Below, piece by piece: positions 25,073 through 33,510 of a stretch of 40,920 nucleotides of DNA. The first letter of the stretch is position 1; the number at the start of each line of letters is the position of its first letter. Both the position numbers and the translations under genes were made by a program. The notes below the pieces were generated by a model. That model made no database searches, was not told where the DNA came from, and saw nothing but the letters and a program-made list of their open reading frames with translations. Location of the stretch: the NCBI GenBank assembly GCA_000989565.1, contig LBOO01000021.1, forward strand, positions 1 to 40,920, written 5' to 3'. This DNA comes from Candidatus Peregrinibacteria bacterium GW2011_GWA2_33_10. GTDB taxonomy: Bacteria; Patescibacteriota; Gracilibacteria; UBA1369; GWC2-33-13.

Positions 25073-26069
25073 ATGCCCGGCAATACTTTTGGAAAAATTT
25101 TTAAAATCACTACTTTTGGAGAATCGCATGGAAGGGGTGTTGGAGTGGTAATTGACGGCTGTCCTTCGGGAATAAAAATCAGCGAGAAAGATATTCAAGC
25201 AGAGCTCGATAGGCGTAGGCCGGGACAGAGTCAAATAACTACAGAGAGGAAAGAAGAAGATCAAATAAAAATATTTTCCGGCGTTTTTCAGGGGAGTACA
25301 ACAGGGACGCCTATTATGATGATCGTGGAAAATAAAGATCAGTAGTGGAGGAGGAAGAGCATCGGCAAGGGAAACTTTGGCGAGAGTGGCAGCGGGCGCG
25401 ATTGCTAAAAAGTATTTACGGGAAAAATTGAAGATTGAAATTTTGGCTTATGTTGAGCAAATTGGAAACATTAAAACTGATATTGATTTTAATAAAATTA
25501 CAAAAAAAGATATTGAAAGTAATATTGTTCGTTGTCCTGATAAAAAGGAGGCAAAAAAAATGATTGATTTTGTAAATAAATTAAAAAAAGAGGGGGATTC
25601 AGTGGGCGGAGTTATTAGAGGTGTAATTAAAAATGCACCTATAGGCTTAGGTGAGCCGGTTTTTGACAGATTGAATGCGGATTTAGGAAAAAGCATGTTG
25701 AGTATAAACGCGGTAAAAGGTTTTGACATTGGTTCAGGATTTGAAGGGATAGGAATGCTTGGAAGTGAACATAATGACCAATTTTTTATTGACAAAAATG
25801 GAAAAGTAAAAACAAAAACCAATTTTTCGGGAGGAACGCAAGGGGGGATTTCAAATGGGGAAAATATATATTTTCGGGTTGCATTTAAGCCGGTCGCAAC
25901 GATCAGCAAAGAGCAGTTGACTGTTGATAAAAACGGAAAAGTAGTGAAATTCAAAGCTTCCGGAAGACATGATCCATGCGTGCTACCAAGAGCGGTGCCT
26001 ATAGTGGAGGCGATGGCGGCGATTACATTAATGGATCATTGGTTGAGGAAGATAGTTGGAGACAGGTAA
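25073..26069 (+). pseudogene. aroC: Chorismate synthase, disrupted by an internal deletion
   Basis: Both ends are typical Aro[21 protein letters not shown] in the first part (25073-25345), then [29 protein letters not shown] and [13 protein letters not shown] in the second (from about 25343). Frame 1 stops right after NKDQ (TAG at 25343). The GGGRASARE segment continues in another frame. The roughly 30 conserved residues normally between NKDQ and GGGR, including RPGHADY, are missing, matching a net loss of about 89 bp and a frame change. The enzyme would be inactive. No other shikimate gene lies in the window, so this looks like a decaying relic, unless the assembly lost the segment. Confidence 0.88.
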
Positions 26070-26075
26070 TACGGG

Positions 26076-26540
26076 TTACTTTTTTTTGTCTATTTTATGG
26101 TATCTGGAATATGGATATGGTAGTAATTCGTGGATCGTGAATGTGTAGATTTTGTCTTTTTTTGTATTTGAGCAGATCACAATCAATTCTTCACCTGTAA
26201 TCCGGTTTATTTCGAATAAAAACTGGCGACAGATGCCGCATGGAGTGATTGGCTCTTTAAATTGGCCTTTTTCTTTGGCACCGATTAAAGCAATGGCCTT
26301 GATTTTGCGAGAGCCTTGAGCGTTGGCAGTAGCGATGACTGATCTTTCGGCGCAAAGGTTTACACTCGTCGAGGCATTGGCGAAATTTGTTGCTGTGATT
26401 ATTTTTCCGCCGGTAGTTAAAGCGGCAGCGGCGACATAAGATTTTGAATAGGGATTATAAGCATATTTTAGGGCTTCTTCCGCCTTTTTTACCATTTTTT
26501 TGTGAATTTGAGGAAGATCTTTGTAGTTTGTTGTTTTCAT
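26076..26540 (-). CDS. cdd: Cytidine deaminase
   Basis: A 154-residue homotetramer-type deaminase with C63-A64-E65 in LCAER (catalytic glutamate and first zinc cysteine) and P100-C101-G-I-C104 (the other two zinc cysteines). NPYSKSYVAAA (29-39) is the substrate loop. It converts cytidine or deoxycytidine to uridine forms in pyrimidine salvage, of value to an organism with little biosynthesis. A minus-strand extended -10 box (26570-26578) lies 29 nt upstream. It is convergent with the aroC remnant, 6 nt apart. Confidence 0.95.
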   Translation of the reverse strand: MKTTNYKDLPQIHKKMVKKAEEALKYAYNPYSKSYVAAAALTTGGKIITATNFANASTSVNLCAERSVIATANAQGSRKIKAIALIGAKEKGQFKEPITPCGICRQFLFEINRITGEELIVICSNTKKDKIYTFTIHELLPYPYSRYHKIDKKK

Positions 26541-26569
26541 TTTTGTTTTTTATTTGAAGTAATCTAATT

Positions 26570-26578
26570 ATTATAGCA
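26570..26578 (-). promoter_or_regulatory. Extended -10 promoter of cdd
   Basis: TGCTATAAT on the minus strand is a perfect extended -10 box, with a weak TTTAAA 17 nt upstream (26593-26598). It directs transcription into cdd. Confidence 0.6.
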
Positions 26579-26694
26579 TTTATTTGAGATTTTTTAAAAT
26601 TTCAAATTGCTATTTCTGTTTATTCTAGCTATAAATTTAATGGTTATGTATATTTTGTAGACTTGAATTTGTCTTAAAGAATTAATTTAATTTT

Positions 26695-28755
26695 ATGAAA
26701 AAGAAATTTTTAATTATATCTATACTTATTATTTTTGTGATTGGGGCACTGTTTTTTTGGAAATCTAAAAATGGCGAGACTCCTTATACTTTTGCGAAAG
26801 TGCAAAAACAGGATATTACTCAGACTGTTTCGGTGACCGGCACAACGGAATCAGATCCGCAAATAGATATGCAATTTCAAACTAATGGAAAAATCGAAAA
26901 AATTCACGTAAAAGAAGGAGATAAAATAAAAAAAGGTGATTTGATAGCGGAATTGGAAAATGATGATTTAGAAATTAAATCCAATGCTTCCAAATCAAAT
27001 GTAGAATATTTTAAAGCTTTATTGGATAAAGAAATCGCCGGAGCTAAAGATGAGGATGTGCAAATCGCAAAAATCGGCATTGATAAGGCTCAGCAGGATT
27101 TAACAAATTCTCGGCAGGAATTAATTGATTTGAAAAAGTTAAATCAGGAAAAAACAGCAGCTGCGGAATTGGCGGTTAGTGAAGCAGATATCGCGCTGGA
27201 AAAATCTCAAAGCGATTTAGAATATACTACTGCGAAAAAAGAGGAAGATTTGAAGGACGCGGAAAATAAAGTTAAAAATTCGGAAATCGCGTTAGAAAAC
27301 AGCAAAACAAGTTTAGAAAACACAAAAACAAGCTCAAGCCAAGCTGTAACCGATGCTTATGCCGATATAACTCCTGTTTTCAGTGCAAGTATTGTAACTT
27401 TGAAAAACAACTTGCAAGCTGTTGATAATATTTTGGGTGTGGACAGTACAACAATTATTGATGATCAAAAAGTCATTTATGCGGTTAAAGATCCTTCTTC
27501 TGTACATAACGCGAAATTCGCTTATGAAGAAGCAAAGGCTTCGTTAAAAAACTTAACAGTAAAACATAATGCTTGGTTAGGAGAAAAAAAACGCGAGGAG
27601 GTCAGTGATTTGAATGATGAGTTTGTAAAAGCTTTTGAAAGTGTCAAAAGCGCTTTAGATAAGACTTATTATGTTTTGGAAAGTTCCGTGAGCAATGAAC
27701 AGGATGCCGGTGTCAATACTCATTTAAAAGTTTTAAAAGATTACATCAGTACGGAAATCGCAGCTAATAATACACAATACAACCTTTTAAACAAAGCTTA
27801 TCAGGCGATTACAAGTTCTGAAATTTCCGAGAAAACAAACATTAACGCGGCTGAAACCACTGTAGATCAAAAACAAAGTGATTATGATAACGCAAAATCA
27901 AATTTAGCGCTTTTAAAAATTAATTCAGATAATAATATAAAAAATGCAAAAATAGATCTTGAAAACAAGAAAGAAAAATTAAAACAGGCGCAGCAAAAAT
28001 TGCAGGAGAGCAATGTAAACGCGGAGAAATCGGAAAATGAATTGAATGCTTCGATCGCTCTAAAAGAAGTTGCAGTAAAGAATGCTCAAGCCAATTTTAA
28101 TCAGATCATCGCGGATCCGAGAGCGGTTGATTTGCGATCTCTGCAGGCTAATGTAAGCAAGGCTCAAAGCGAGGCGGAAAATGCCAATTATATTTTAGAA
28201 CAAACTTATTTAAGATCGCCGATTGACGGCCAAGTTGTGAAAATCAATAAAGATATCGGAGAAAACATTACGAGCGCCGAAGTTTTTACTGTCGTGAATT
28301 CTGAAAGTGTATTAATTAAGGCTAATGTTTCGGAAACTGATATTGGCAAAATAAAATTAAATGATAAAGCTATAATGACTTTTGATGCTTTTGATTTTAA
28401 TGAAGAATTTGAAGGAACGGTTGTACAGGTTGCTCCCGCGGAAACTGTAATTGAAGGGGTAATTTACTATGAAACAAAAATCAGTTTTGAAAATAAGCCG
28501 AATAGAGAAGTAAAAACCGGCATGACTGCGAATTTGAAGATCAATACAGCTTTTAAAGAAGGTGTGTTGGCGGTTCCTTTGAGAGCAATAAAATATGATA
28601 AAGATAAGACTTATGTTTTGATCTTAAAGGATGGCAAAGAAGCCGAAAGAGAGATTATTACCGGAATTGAGGGGGATCAATATGTGGAGGTGGTTTCGGG
28701 GTTGGAAGAAGGGGAGGAAATTATTACGTTTGTAGAGACGGAGTATAAGTTGTAG
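26695..28755 (+). CDS. HlyD/MacA-type membrane-fusion adaptor
   Basis: This 686-residue adaptor has an N-terminal signal anchor (about 4-22), a first lipoyl half (QFQTNGKIEKIHVKEGDKIKKGDLIAELEND), a very long helical hairpin (about 90-500), a second lipoyl half (YLRSPIDGQVVKINKDIGE) and a beta-barrel and membrane-proximal part with MTANLKINTA. MacA is about 370 residues; the extra length lies in the hairpin. No outer-membrane factor is encoded here and the hairpin would span far into the wall. It heads an efflux cluster with an ABC ATPase 71 nt downstream and two permeases. The substrate is unknown. Confidence 0.92.
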   Translation: MKKKFLIISILIIFVIGALFFWKSKNGETPYTFAKVQKQDITQTVSVTGTTESDPQIDMQFQTNGKIEKIHVKEGDKIKKGDLIAELENDDLEIKSNASKSNVEYFKALLDKEIAGAKDEDVQIAKIGIDKAQQDLTNSRQELIDLKKLNQEKTAAAELAVSEADIALEKSQSDLEYTTAKKEEDLKDAENKVKNSEIALENSKTSLENTKTSSSQAVTDAYADITPVFSASIVTLKNNLQAVDNILGVDSTTIIDDQKVIYAVKDPSSVHNAKFAYEEAKASLKNLTVKHNAWLGEKKREEVSDLNDEFVKAFESVKSALDKTYYVLESSVSNEQDAGVNTHLKVLKDYISTEIAANNTQYNLLNKAYQAITSSEISEKTNINAAETTVDQKQSDYDNAKSNLALLKINSDNNIKNAKIDLENKKEKLKQAQQKLQESNVNAEKSENELNASIALKEVAVKNAQANFNQIIADPRAVDLRSLQANVSKAQSEAENANYILEQTYLRSPIDGQVVKINKDIGENITSAEVFTVVNSESVLIKANVSETDIGKIKLNDKAIMTFDAFDFNEEFEGTVVQVAPAETVIEGVIYYETKISFENKPNREVKTGMTANLKINTAFKEGVLAVPLRAIKYDKDKTYVLILKDGKEAEREIITGIEGDQYVEVVSGLEEGEEIITFVETEYKL

Positions 28756-28826
28756 GTTAGTGATCAGGTATCAGTTATCAGCAAACAGGAATTTGTATTA
28801 TTAATTATTGATAACTTAATTGTTAT

Positions 28827-29522
28827 ATGAAAAAGGTGGTGGAAATTCGGGATATTACTAAGATTTACAAGATGGGGGAAGGGGAGGACGCGATTACTAC
28901 CAAGGCTTTGCAGGGGGTTTCTTTGGATATTTTTGAGGGTGAATTCGTGGCTATTATGGGGCCGTCGGGGTCCGGAAAATCGACTTTAATGCACATTTTG
29001 GGATTTTTAGACAGGCCGACAAGCGGAACTTATATTTTTGACGGGCAAAAAACCGATTTACTTTCTGAAGATGAACTTGCGGATATTCGTAAAAATAAAA
29101 TCGGTTTTGTGTTTCAAGCTTTTAATTTGCTTGCACGAACTTCGGCTTTAGATAATACTTTGCTTCCATTGCTTTATACTAAAACTTCGGAAGAAGAGAT
29201 GAAGGAAAGAGGTACTAAACTTTTAAAAGAGGTCGGATTGGAACATAGAATTTATCATAAACCCAATGAACTTTCCGGGGGGCAACAGCAAAGGGTGGCG
29301 ATTGCCAGGGCTTTGATCAATGATCCGGCTTTAATCTTCGCGGATGAACCTACCGGAAATCTGGACTCTCAATCAGGGGAAGAAATTATGGGTATTTTCG
29401 CCAATTTAAATAAAAGAGGAAATACGATCATTTTGGTTACGCATGAAGAAGAAATCGCTAAATTTTGCAACAGAGTGATTAAAATTAGGGATGGGAAGGT
29501 TTTTGCGGATGAGAAGAGATGA
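28827..29522 (+). CDS. MacB/LolD-type ABC transporter ATP-binding protein
   Basis: A 231-residue ATPase with Walker [10 protein letters not shown] (45-53), the signature LSGGQQQR near 148, Walker B LIFADEP and the H-loop histidine in VTHEEE. The sequence is of the LolD/MacB-type subfamily that powers mechanotransmission systems. It would drive the two permeases at 30850 and 32198 together with the MacA-like adaptor just upstream. Only the ATPase is upstream of the inserted minus-strand block (29541-30718), and the permeases lie beyond it. Confidence 0.95.
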   Translation: MKKVVEIRDITKIYKMGEGEDAITTKALQGVSLDIFEGEFVAIMGPSGSGKSTLMHILGFLDRPTSGTYIFDGQKTDLLSEDELADIRKNKIGFVFQAFNLLARTSALDNTLLPLLYTKTSEEEMKERGTKLLKEVGLEHRIYHKPNELSGGQQQRVAIARALINDPALIFADEPTGNLDSQSGEEIMGIFANLNKRGNTIILVTHEEEIAKFCNRVIKIRDGKVFADEKR

Positions 29523-29540
29523 TTTTAATTATTTTAAAAT

Positions 29541-29731
29541 TTATTTGTATGCATCTTTTCTGTATGTAACATCAATAATTACGCCTTCGTTATTTTGTTT
29601 TGAAAATATTATTCGAAATTTTCCTTTGCGAATTCTAAAAATATTTTTTATACCTTGAAGAGCTTTGAGAAAGACAAAGTTTGTCTTTCTTTTTTACGTA
29701 AACTTTGTAGAAATTTAGTTATTTTATCCAT
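29541..29731 (-). pseudogene. RelE/ParE-family toxin, frameshifted and shortened
   Basis: The start ATG 29731 overlaps the stop of the antitoxin gene (ATGGATAA), as in intact type II pairs. The first part reads MDKITKFLQSLRKKERQTL, as in RelE-like toxins, then runs into a stop. The C-terminal part appears in another frame: GIKNIFRIRKGKFRIIF and TYRKDAYK, with the Lys-Arg and final Tyr-Lys of the RelE/ParE fold. About 20 residues normally between them are missing, and the join carries a 23-bp perfect palindrome (29668-29690). The toxin cannot be made as such. Confidence 0.72.
29668..29690. repeat. Perfect 23-bp palindrome inside the toxin relic
   Basis: The arms AGAAAGACAAA (29668-29678) and TTTGTCTTTCT (29680-29690) surround a single G. 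It sits where the middle of the toxin gene is missing. Confidence 0.85.
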
Positions 29732-29981
29732 CGATTTCTTTAATTTTATCAATCAAAACTTGCGGGTCTATTCCTTTTTTAAAAGTTAAACTCACTTCAT
29801 TTTTGCTTTCAGATAGTTGTATTTCATTAAAATCCATTATTTTCATTACTTTAAGGAGAATTTGGCCATTTCCCTGATCTTCAATTTTAATTGGTGTTTC
29901 TTTGCTGATTTTGTATTTTTTTCTGATTGAAGTAGGAATTGTTACTTGACCTTTAATTGAAGGTAAAGAAGTAAACGTCAT
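29724..29981 (-). CDS. AbrB/MazE-like antitoxin
   Basis: From ATG 29981 this is an 85-residue protein. Residues 1-50 form a SpoVT-AbrB beta-hairpin DNA-binding domain (SIKGQVTIPTSIRKKYKI), and the C-terminal part would bind the toxin. An upstream ATG at 30023 is possible, but the palindrome at 29996-30018 would then be inside the coding region, so the inner start is preferred. It overlaps the broken RelE-like toxin by 8 nt. The antitoxin seems intact while its toxin is not. Confidence 0.82.
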   Translation of the reverse strand: MTFTSLPSIKGQVTIPTSIRKKYKISKETPIKIEDQGNGQILLKVMKIMDFNEIQLSESKNEVSLTFKKGIDPQVLIDKIKEIDG

Positions 29982-29995
29982 AGTGTTTGGAGGAA

Positions 29996-30018
29996 AGTAT
30001 ATATTCTGAATGTATACT
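29996..30018. promoter_or_regulatory. Candidate autoregulatory operator of the antitoxin gene
   Basis: A 23-bp near-perfect palindrome around a central base: outer arms AGTATA/TATACT, inner arms ATTC/GAAT, with only one mismatched pair. It ends 15 nt before the antitoxin ATG and contains TATACT, a possible -10 on the minus strand. Toxin-antitoxin operons are often repressed through such palindromes. Confidence 0.7.
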
Positions 30019-30034
30019 ATCATTTTTTTTGTGT

Positions 30035-30718
30035 TTAAGCAATAAGATGGTGTTCTTTGAAGCTATAAAAACTTTCAGGAGTGATTATGATATGATCATT
30101 AACCGGAATTCCCAATAACTGTCCGCACTTGATTAAATGTTCCGTAACAGAAATATCTTGATCTGAAGGTGTGCAATCGCCTGAAGGGTGGTTGTGGATG
30201 AGGATAATATGGCTGGCTAAATTTTTTATTGCTGGTTCAAAAACTTCACGTGGATGAACTAAGCTGCAATTTAATGTACCAATTGAAATTATTTCTCGGG
30301 TTATTTCCTGATTTCTGACGTCTAAATATATGCCTATGAAATATTCTTTTTTCTTTTGGCCGTATTTTTTGAAGTTGTGAAATATTTCTTCAGGTGAATT
30401 TATGATGATTTTTTGCTGTGATTTTGTGATTCTTTGGCTTAATTCGTGTATTGCTTTTAATTCGATAGATCTCACTTTGCCGATGCCTGAAATTTCTTGC
30501 AATTCTTTAATTTCTTTTTGGAATAGGTTAATTAGTGAATATTTCTTTAGAATATTTTCCGTTAATTTAACGACATTTTGACCTTTTTTACCTGTGCGGA
30601 AGATGATGGCGAGGAGTTCTGAGTCAGTTAATTTGCTCGATGAATAACGGAGGAGTTTTTCGCGAGGGAGAAACGCGGGAATGGCATTATAATCAGTGGA
30701 ATTAGAGATGTAGTTCAT
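30035..30718 (-). CDS. radC: RadC-family JAB/MPN-domain protein
   Basis: Counting from ATG 30718, this is a 227-residue protein. A helix-hairpin-helix (GIGKVRSIELKAIHEL) precedes a JAB metalloprotease-like domain with the zinc motif HNHPSGDCTPSDQD (H-x-H-x10-D). RadC's historical repair role is disputed; it occurs in many mobile regions. A TTG at 30772 would add 18 unconserved residues. It reads opposite to the efflux genes that surround it, together with the antitoxin pair. Confidence 0.92.
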   Translation of the reverse strand: MNYISNSTDYNAIPAFLPREKLLRYSSSKLTDSELLAIIFRTGKKGQNVVKLTENILKKYSLINLFQKEIKELQEISGIGKVRSIELKAIHELSQRITKSQQKIIINSPEEIFHNFKKYGQKKKEYFIGIYLDVRNQEITREIISIGTLNCSLVHPREVFEPAIKNLASHIILIHNHPSGDCTPSDQDISVTEHLIKCGQLLGIPVNDHIIITPESFYSFKEHHLIA

Positions 30719-30815
30719 GAGATTGAAGATTATTGAATGGTCGAGTGATTGGTGATGGAAGAAGTTTAGCAAAATATTATTAAAATATTATTAAAAAAAT
30801 ATTAAATTAGTAGTG

Positions 30816-30824
30816 TGCTATAAT
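30816..30824 (+). promoter_or_regulatory. Extended -10 promoter of the permease genes
   Basis: TGCTATAAT is a perfect extended -10 box, 26 nt before the ATG of the first permease gene. No good -35 is present, as is allowed for this type. The permeases therefore have their own start, separate from the upstream adaptor-ATPase genes. Confidence 0.7.
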
Positions 30825-30828
30825 GGGA

Positions 30829-30844
30829 ACGTAATTCGTAATTT
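30829..30844 (+). repeat. CGTAAT-word repeat, short copy
   Basis: ACGTAATTCGTAATTT lies in the leader of the first permease gene and carries the same words as the longer copies at 5481 and 32093. Confidence 0.5.
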
Positions 30845-30849
30845 ATTTT

Positions 30850-32091
30850 ATGAAAATTTCGGGGTTGATGAAATTGTCGTTTACGTCTTTGAAAGCTCAT
30901 AAGAGTCGAGCTTTTTTGACTATGTTGGGGATTATTATCGGAATTACTTCCGTGATTATTATTGATTCTGTGGGAGCCGGGGCGCAAAGTTTGATTTTTA
31001 ATCAGGTGAAAGGGATTGGTTCTAATTTGGTGGGGGTTTTGCCCGGACATAGGGAAGAGGATGAGCCGCCGGCAGCGGCTTTTGGGATTTCAATCACAAC
31101 TCTAAAATATGATGATGCTTTGGCTCTGGTGGATAATGAAAATGTGCCGCACTCTGTGGCCGCAACCGCTTATTTGAGAGGAGTCGGAACAATTAATTAT
31201 AAAAACAAAAATCTTGATGCCAGCTATACGGGCGTGGGGCATCAGTTTCTTAATGTGGAAGCGGCGGAAATCGATGAAGGGGATTTTTTCACTTTAAATG
31301 ATGAACGTTCTTTGGGTAGGGTGGCAGTTCTCGGGAGCGATGTAAAAGAGGGATTATTCGGGGATAGAAATCCTGTGGGCGAGTATATTAAAATCAAACA
31401 AACCAATTTTAAAGTTATTGGATATTTAAAACCTCGCGGAAACGCTCAATTTCAAAATCAGGATTTACAACTCTTTATCCCAATTACGACAGCGCAAAAA
31501 ATCATGCTGGGAGTAAATCATGTCGGTTTTATTCGCGTTAAAGTCGATAAATCGGAAAATATAAAAAGGACAATGAGTGATGTGGAATCCGCTTTGAGAG
31601 TCCGACATGGGATTAAAGATCCATCAGATGATGACTTTTTTGTTGGCAGCCAAGATATGGTTTTAGATACTCTATCCATGATTACGGACATTTTAAAATA
31701 CCTATTGATTGCTGTTGGAGGAATTTCTTTAATTGTTGGAGGAATTGGAATTATGAATATTATGTTTGTTTCCGTCAATGAAAGGACTAGGGAAATCGGC
31801 TTGCGAAAAGCGATTGGTGCGAGGCGATCGGATATTTTGAGTCAATTTTTGGTAGAAGCCATAAACATTACGGTAATTGCAGGAGTTTTAGGTATATTAT
31901 TAGGTATGGGTATTTCCGGATTGGTTGCTTTGGGAGCTAATTTACTCGGTTATGACTGGGATTTTGTAATTTCCATTTATGCCATTATAATTTCGGTTTT
32001 ATTTTGTGGAATGATTGGAATCAGTTTCGGGTATTTTCCGGCAAAAAGGGCTTCCGCACTAAATCCGATTGAGGCATTGAGGTATGAGTAG
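30850..32091 (+). CDS. MacB/FtsX-type ABC transporter permease (first of two)
   Basis: A 413-residue permease with the MacB layout: first helix (about 20-42; FLTMLGIIIGITSVIIID), a large extracytoplasmic domain (about 45-275), then three helices near the C-terminus, with NERTREIGLRKAIGARRSDIL between the second and third and PAKRASALNPIEALRYE at the end. It lacks its own ATPase domain and would use the ATPase at 28827. The next gene is a close paralogue, so the pair probably forms a heterodimer. Confidence 0.93.
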   Translation: MKISGLMKLSFTSLKAHKSRAFLTMLGIIIGITSVIIIDSVGAGAQSLIFNQVKGIGSNLVGVLPGHREEDEPPAAAFGISITTLKYDDALALVDNENVPHSVAATAYLRGVGTINYKNKNLDASYTGVGHQFLNVEAAEIDEGDFFTLNDERSLGRVAVLGSDVKEGLFGDRNPVGEYIKIKQTNFKVIGYLKPRGNAQFQNQDLQLFIPITTAQKIMLGVNHVGFIRVKVDKSENIKRTMSDVESALRVRHGIKDPSDDDFFVGSQDMVLDTLSMITDILKYLLIAVGGISLIVGGIGIMNIMFVSVNERTREIGLRKAIGARRSDILSQFLVEAINITVIAGVLGILLGMGISGLVALGANLLGYDWDFVISIYAIIISVLFCGMIGISFGYFPAKRASALNPIEALRYE

Positions 32092-32092
32092 G

Positions 32093-32165
32093 CGTAAATC
32101 GTAATCTGTAATTCGTAATCCGAAAAGGAATTTAATATTATAAACTACGATTTACGAATTACGGA
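32093..32165. repeat. CGTAAT-word repeat, copy 2, with inverted partner
   Basis: 32093-32133 resembles the copy at 5481-5524, including GTAATTCGTAATCCG and the ending AAAAGGAATTT. 32146-32165 holds the reverse-complement words (TACGATTTACGAATTACGGA), so the two parts can form an imperfect hairpin. It fills most of the 106-nt gap between the permease genes. Confidence 0.6.
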
Positions 32166-32197
32166 CACATATTTAAATAATAATTAATATATAATAT

Positions 32198-33445
32198 ATG
32201 AGGTTTAGAAGAATTTTGAAAATTGCGATTAATTCATTAAAATTGAATAAGCTTAGGAGTTGGCTTACTACTATTGGAATTATTATTGGTATTTCAACCG
32301 TGGTGATTGCTTTGTCTGTCGGAGAAAGCGCACAAAATGCGGTTTCCAAGCAGCTTTTGGCTTTTGGGGGAAGTAATATTTTCGCGGAAATTTCCGTGCC
32401 GAATTCTTCGCACGCGACTTCAGGGATTGATATGGCCGCGGGGGTACAGATTACTTCGATGAAAGAAAGTGATTTGGAGGCTTTTAAACAATTACCAAAT
32501 GTAAAAAATGGTTACGCGGCGATTATGTCGCCGGAAAAAGTCAGTTTTGGCAATACGACCGCAAGATCAATAATTTGGGCCACGAATCAAAGTTATCCTC
32601 AAGTTGAAAATATTAGTGTGACAAAAGGGAGATTTTTTTCGCTTGGGGAAGAAAAAGGTTTGGCAAGAGTGGCGGTTTTGGGCCCGAAGTTGGCTGAGGA
32701 TTTATTTGGAGACAGTGATCCTATTGATCAGACAATCAGAATTAAACAGATAAATTTTAAAGTTATTGGAGTGTTGACTGAAAGAGGCACGAGTTTTGCT
32801 TTCGATTTGGATGATATGGCTTATATACCTCTTAAAACAGCGCAAAAACAGATAATGGGAATGGATTATGTGACTTATATTTCGGTTTCTATTGAGAATC
32901 AAAATTTAGCCAAGCAAACAGCGGAAGATATGCGGGTGCTTCTTAGAAAAAGGCATGGAATTCCAATGGATGATCCGGACAAAGATGATTTTCAGGTTAC
33001 TACAATGGACGATGCCATGGAAATGACGCAAAGCATAATCGGCGGTGTTAGTCTGCTTTTAACCGCGATCGCAATTATTTCTTTAATTGTGGGGGGGGTT
33101 GGAATTATGAATATTATGTATGTTTCCGTGAGTGAAAGAACGCGCGAAATCGGGCTTAGAAAAGCGATTGGGGCGCGGGGCGACGATATTTTGTGGCAAT
33201 TTTTATTGGAAGCAATCGCGGTAACTTTAGCAGGGGGAATTATTGGTGTTTTAGGGGCTTTGATAATAATCTTTTTGGCTTCGTTGGGAGCTAATCATTA
33301 TGGACTTGATTGGGAAATGATTATTTCGATTAAATCCATTATTTTGGCGATCGGCGCTTCGTCCGTAATTGGAATTGTTTTTGGAATTCAGCCTGCGAGG
33401 AAAGCGGCGAAGTTGGAGGCGATTGTGGCTTTGACGAGGGAGTAA
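32198..33445 (+). CDS. MacB/FtsX-type ABC transporter permease (second of two)
   Basis: A 415-residue paralogue of the preceding permease, with the same order: WLTTIGIIIGISTVVIAL in helix 1, a large extracytoplasmic domain, and the C-terminal helices with SERTREIGLRKAIGARGDDIL, ending in PARKAAKLEAIVALTRE. It most likely pairs with the first permease, the ATPase and the MacA-like adaptor as a four-part exporter for a peptide, drug or lipid-like substrate that sequence does not reveal. Confidence 0.93.
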   Translation: MRFRRILKIAINSLKLNKLRSWLTTIGIIIGISTVVIALSVGESAQNAVSKQLLAFGGSNIFAEISVPNSSHATSGIDMAAGVQITSMKESDLEAFKQLPNVKNGYAAIMSPEKVSFGNTTARSIIWATNQSYPQVENISVTKGRFFSLGEEKGLARVAVLGPKLAEDLFGDSDPIDQTIRIKQINFKVIGVLTERGTSFAFDLDDMAYIPLKTAQKQIMGMDYVTYISVSIENQNLAKQTAEDMRVLLRKRHGIPMDDPDKDDFQVTTMDDAMEMTQSIIGGVSLLLTAIAIISLIVGGVGIMNIMYVSVSERTREIGLRKAIGARGDDILWQFLLEAIAVTLAGGIIGVLGALIIIFLASLGANHYGLDWEMIISIKSIILAIGASSVIGIVFGIQPARKAAKLEAIVALTRE

Positions 33446-33449
33446 AAAA

Positions 33450-33496
33450 TGCCGGCGCATTTTTCGGGCATTATATATCAAAGCCGGCAGCTTTTT
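33450..33496 (+). terminator. Possible terminator after the permease genes
   Basis: TGCCGGC (33450-33456) pairs with GCCGGCA (33483-33489), with an A-run before and T6 shortly after. The 26-nt loop is long for an intrinsic terminator. A second hairpin, ATGCC with GGCAT inside the loop, is an alternative. Confidence 0.45.
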
Positions 33497-33510
33497 TAAA
33501 TTATATTAAA

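Noticed and set aside
25448-25954. Antisense open frame across aroC
   Set aside because: It mirrors the conserved AroC coding sequence and shows no domain of its own.
28756-28826. Terminator or riboswitch between adaptor and ATPase genes
   Set aside because: It holds loosely matching words (GTTATCA, TGATAAC), but no GC-rich stem or T-run; the two genes are probably read together.
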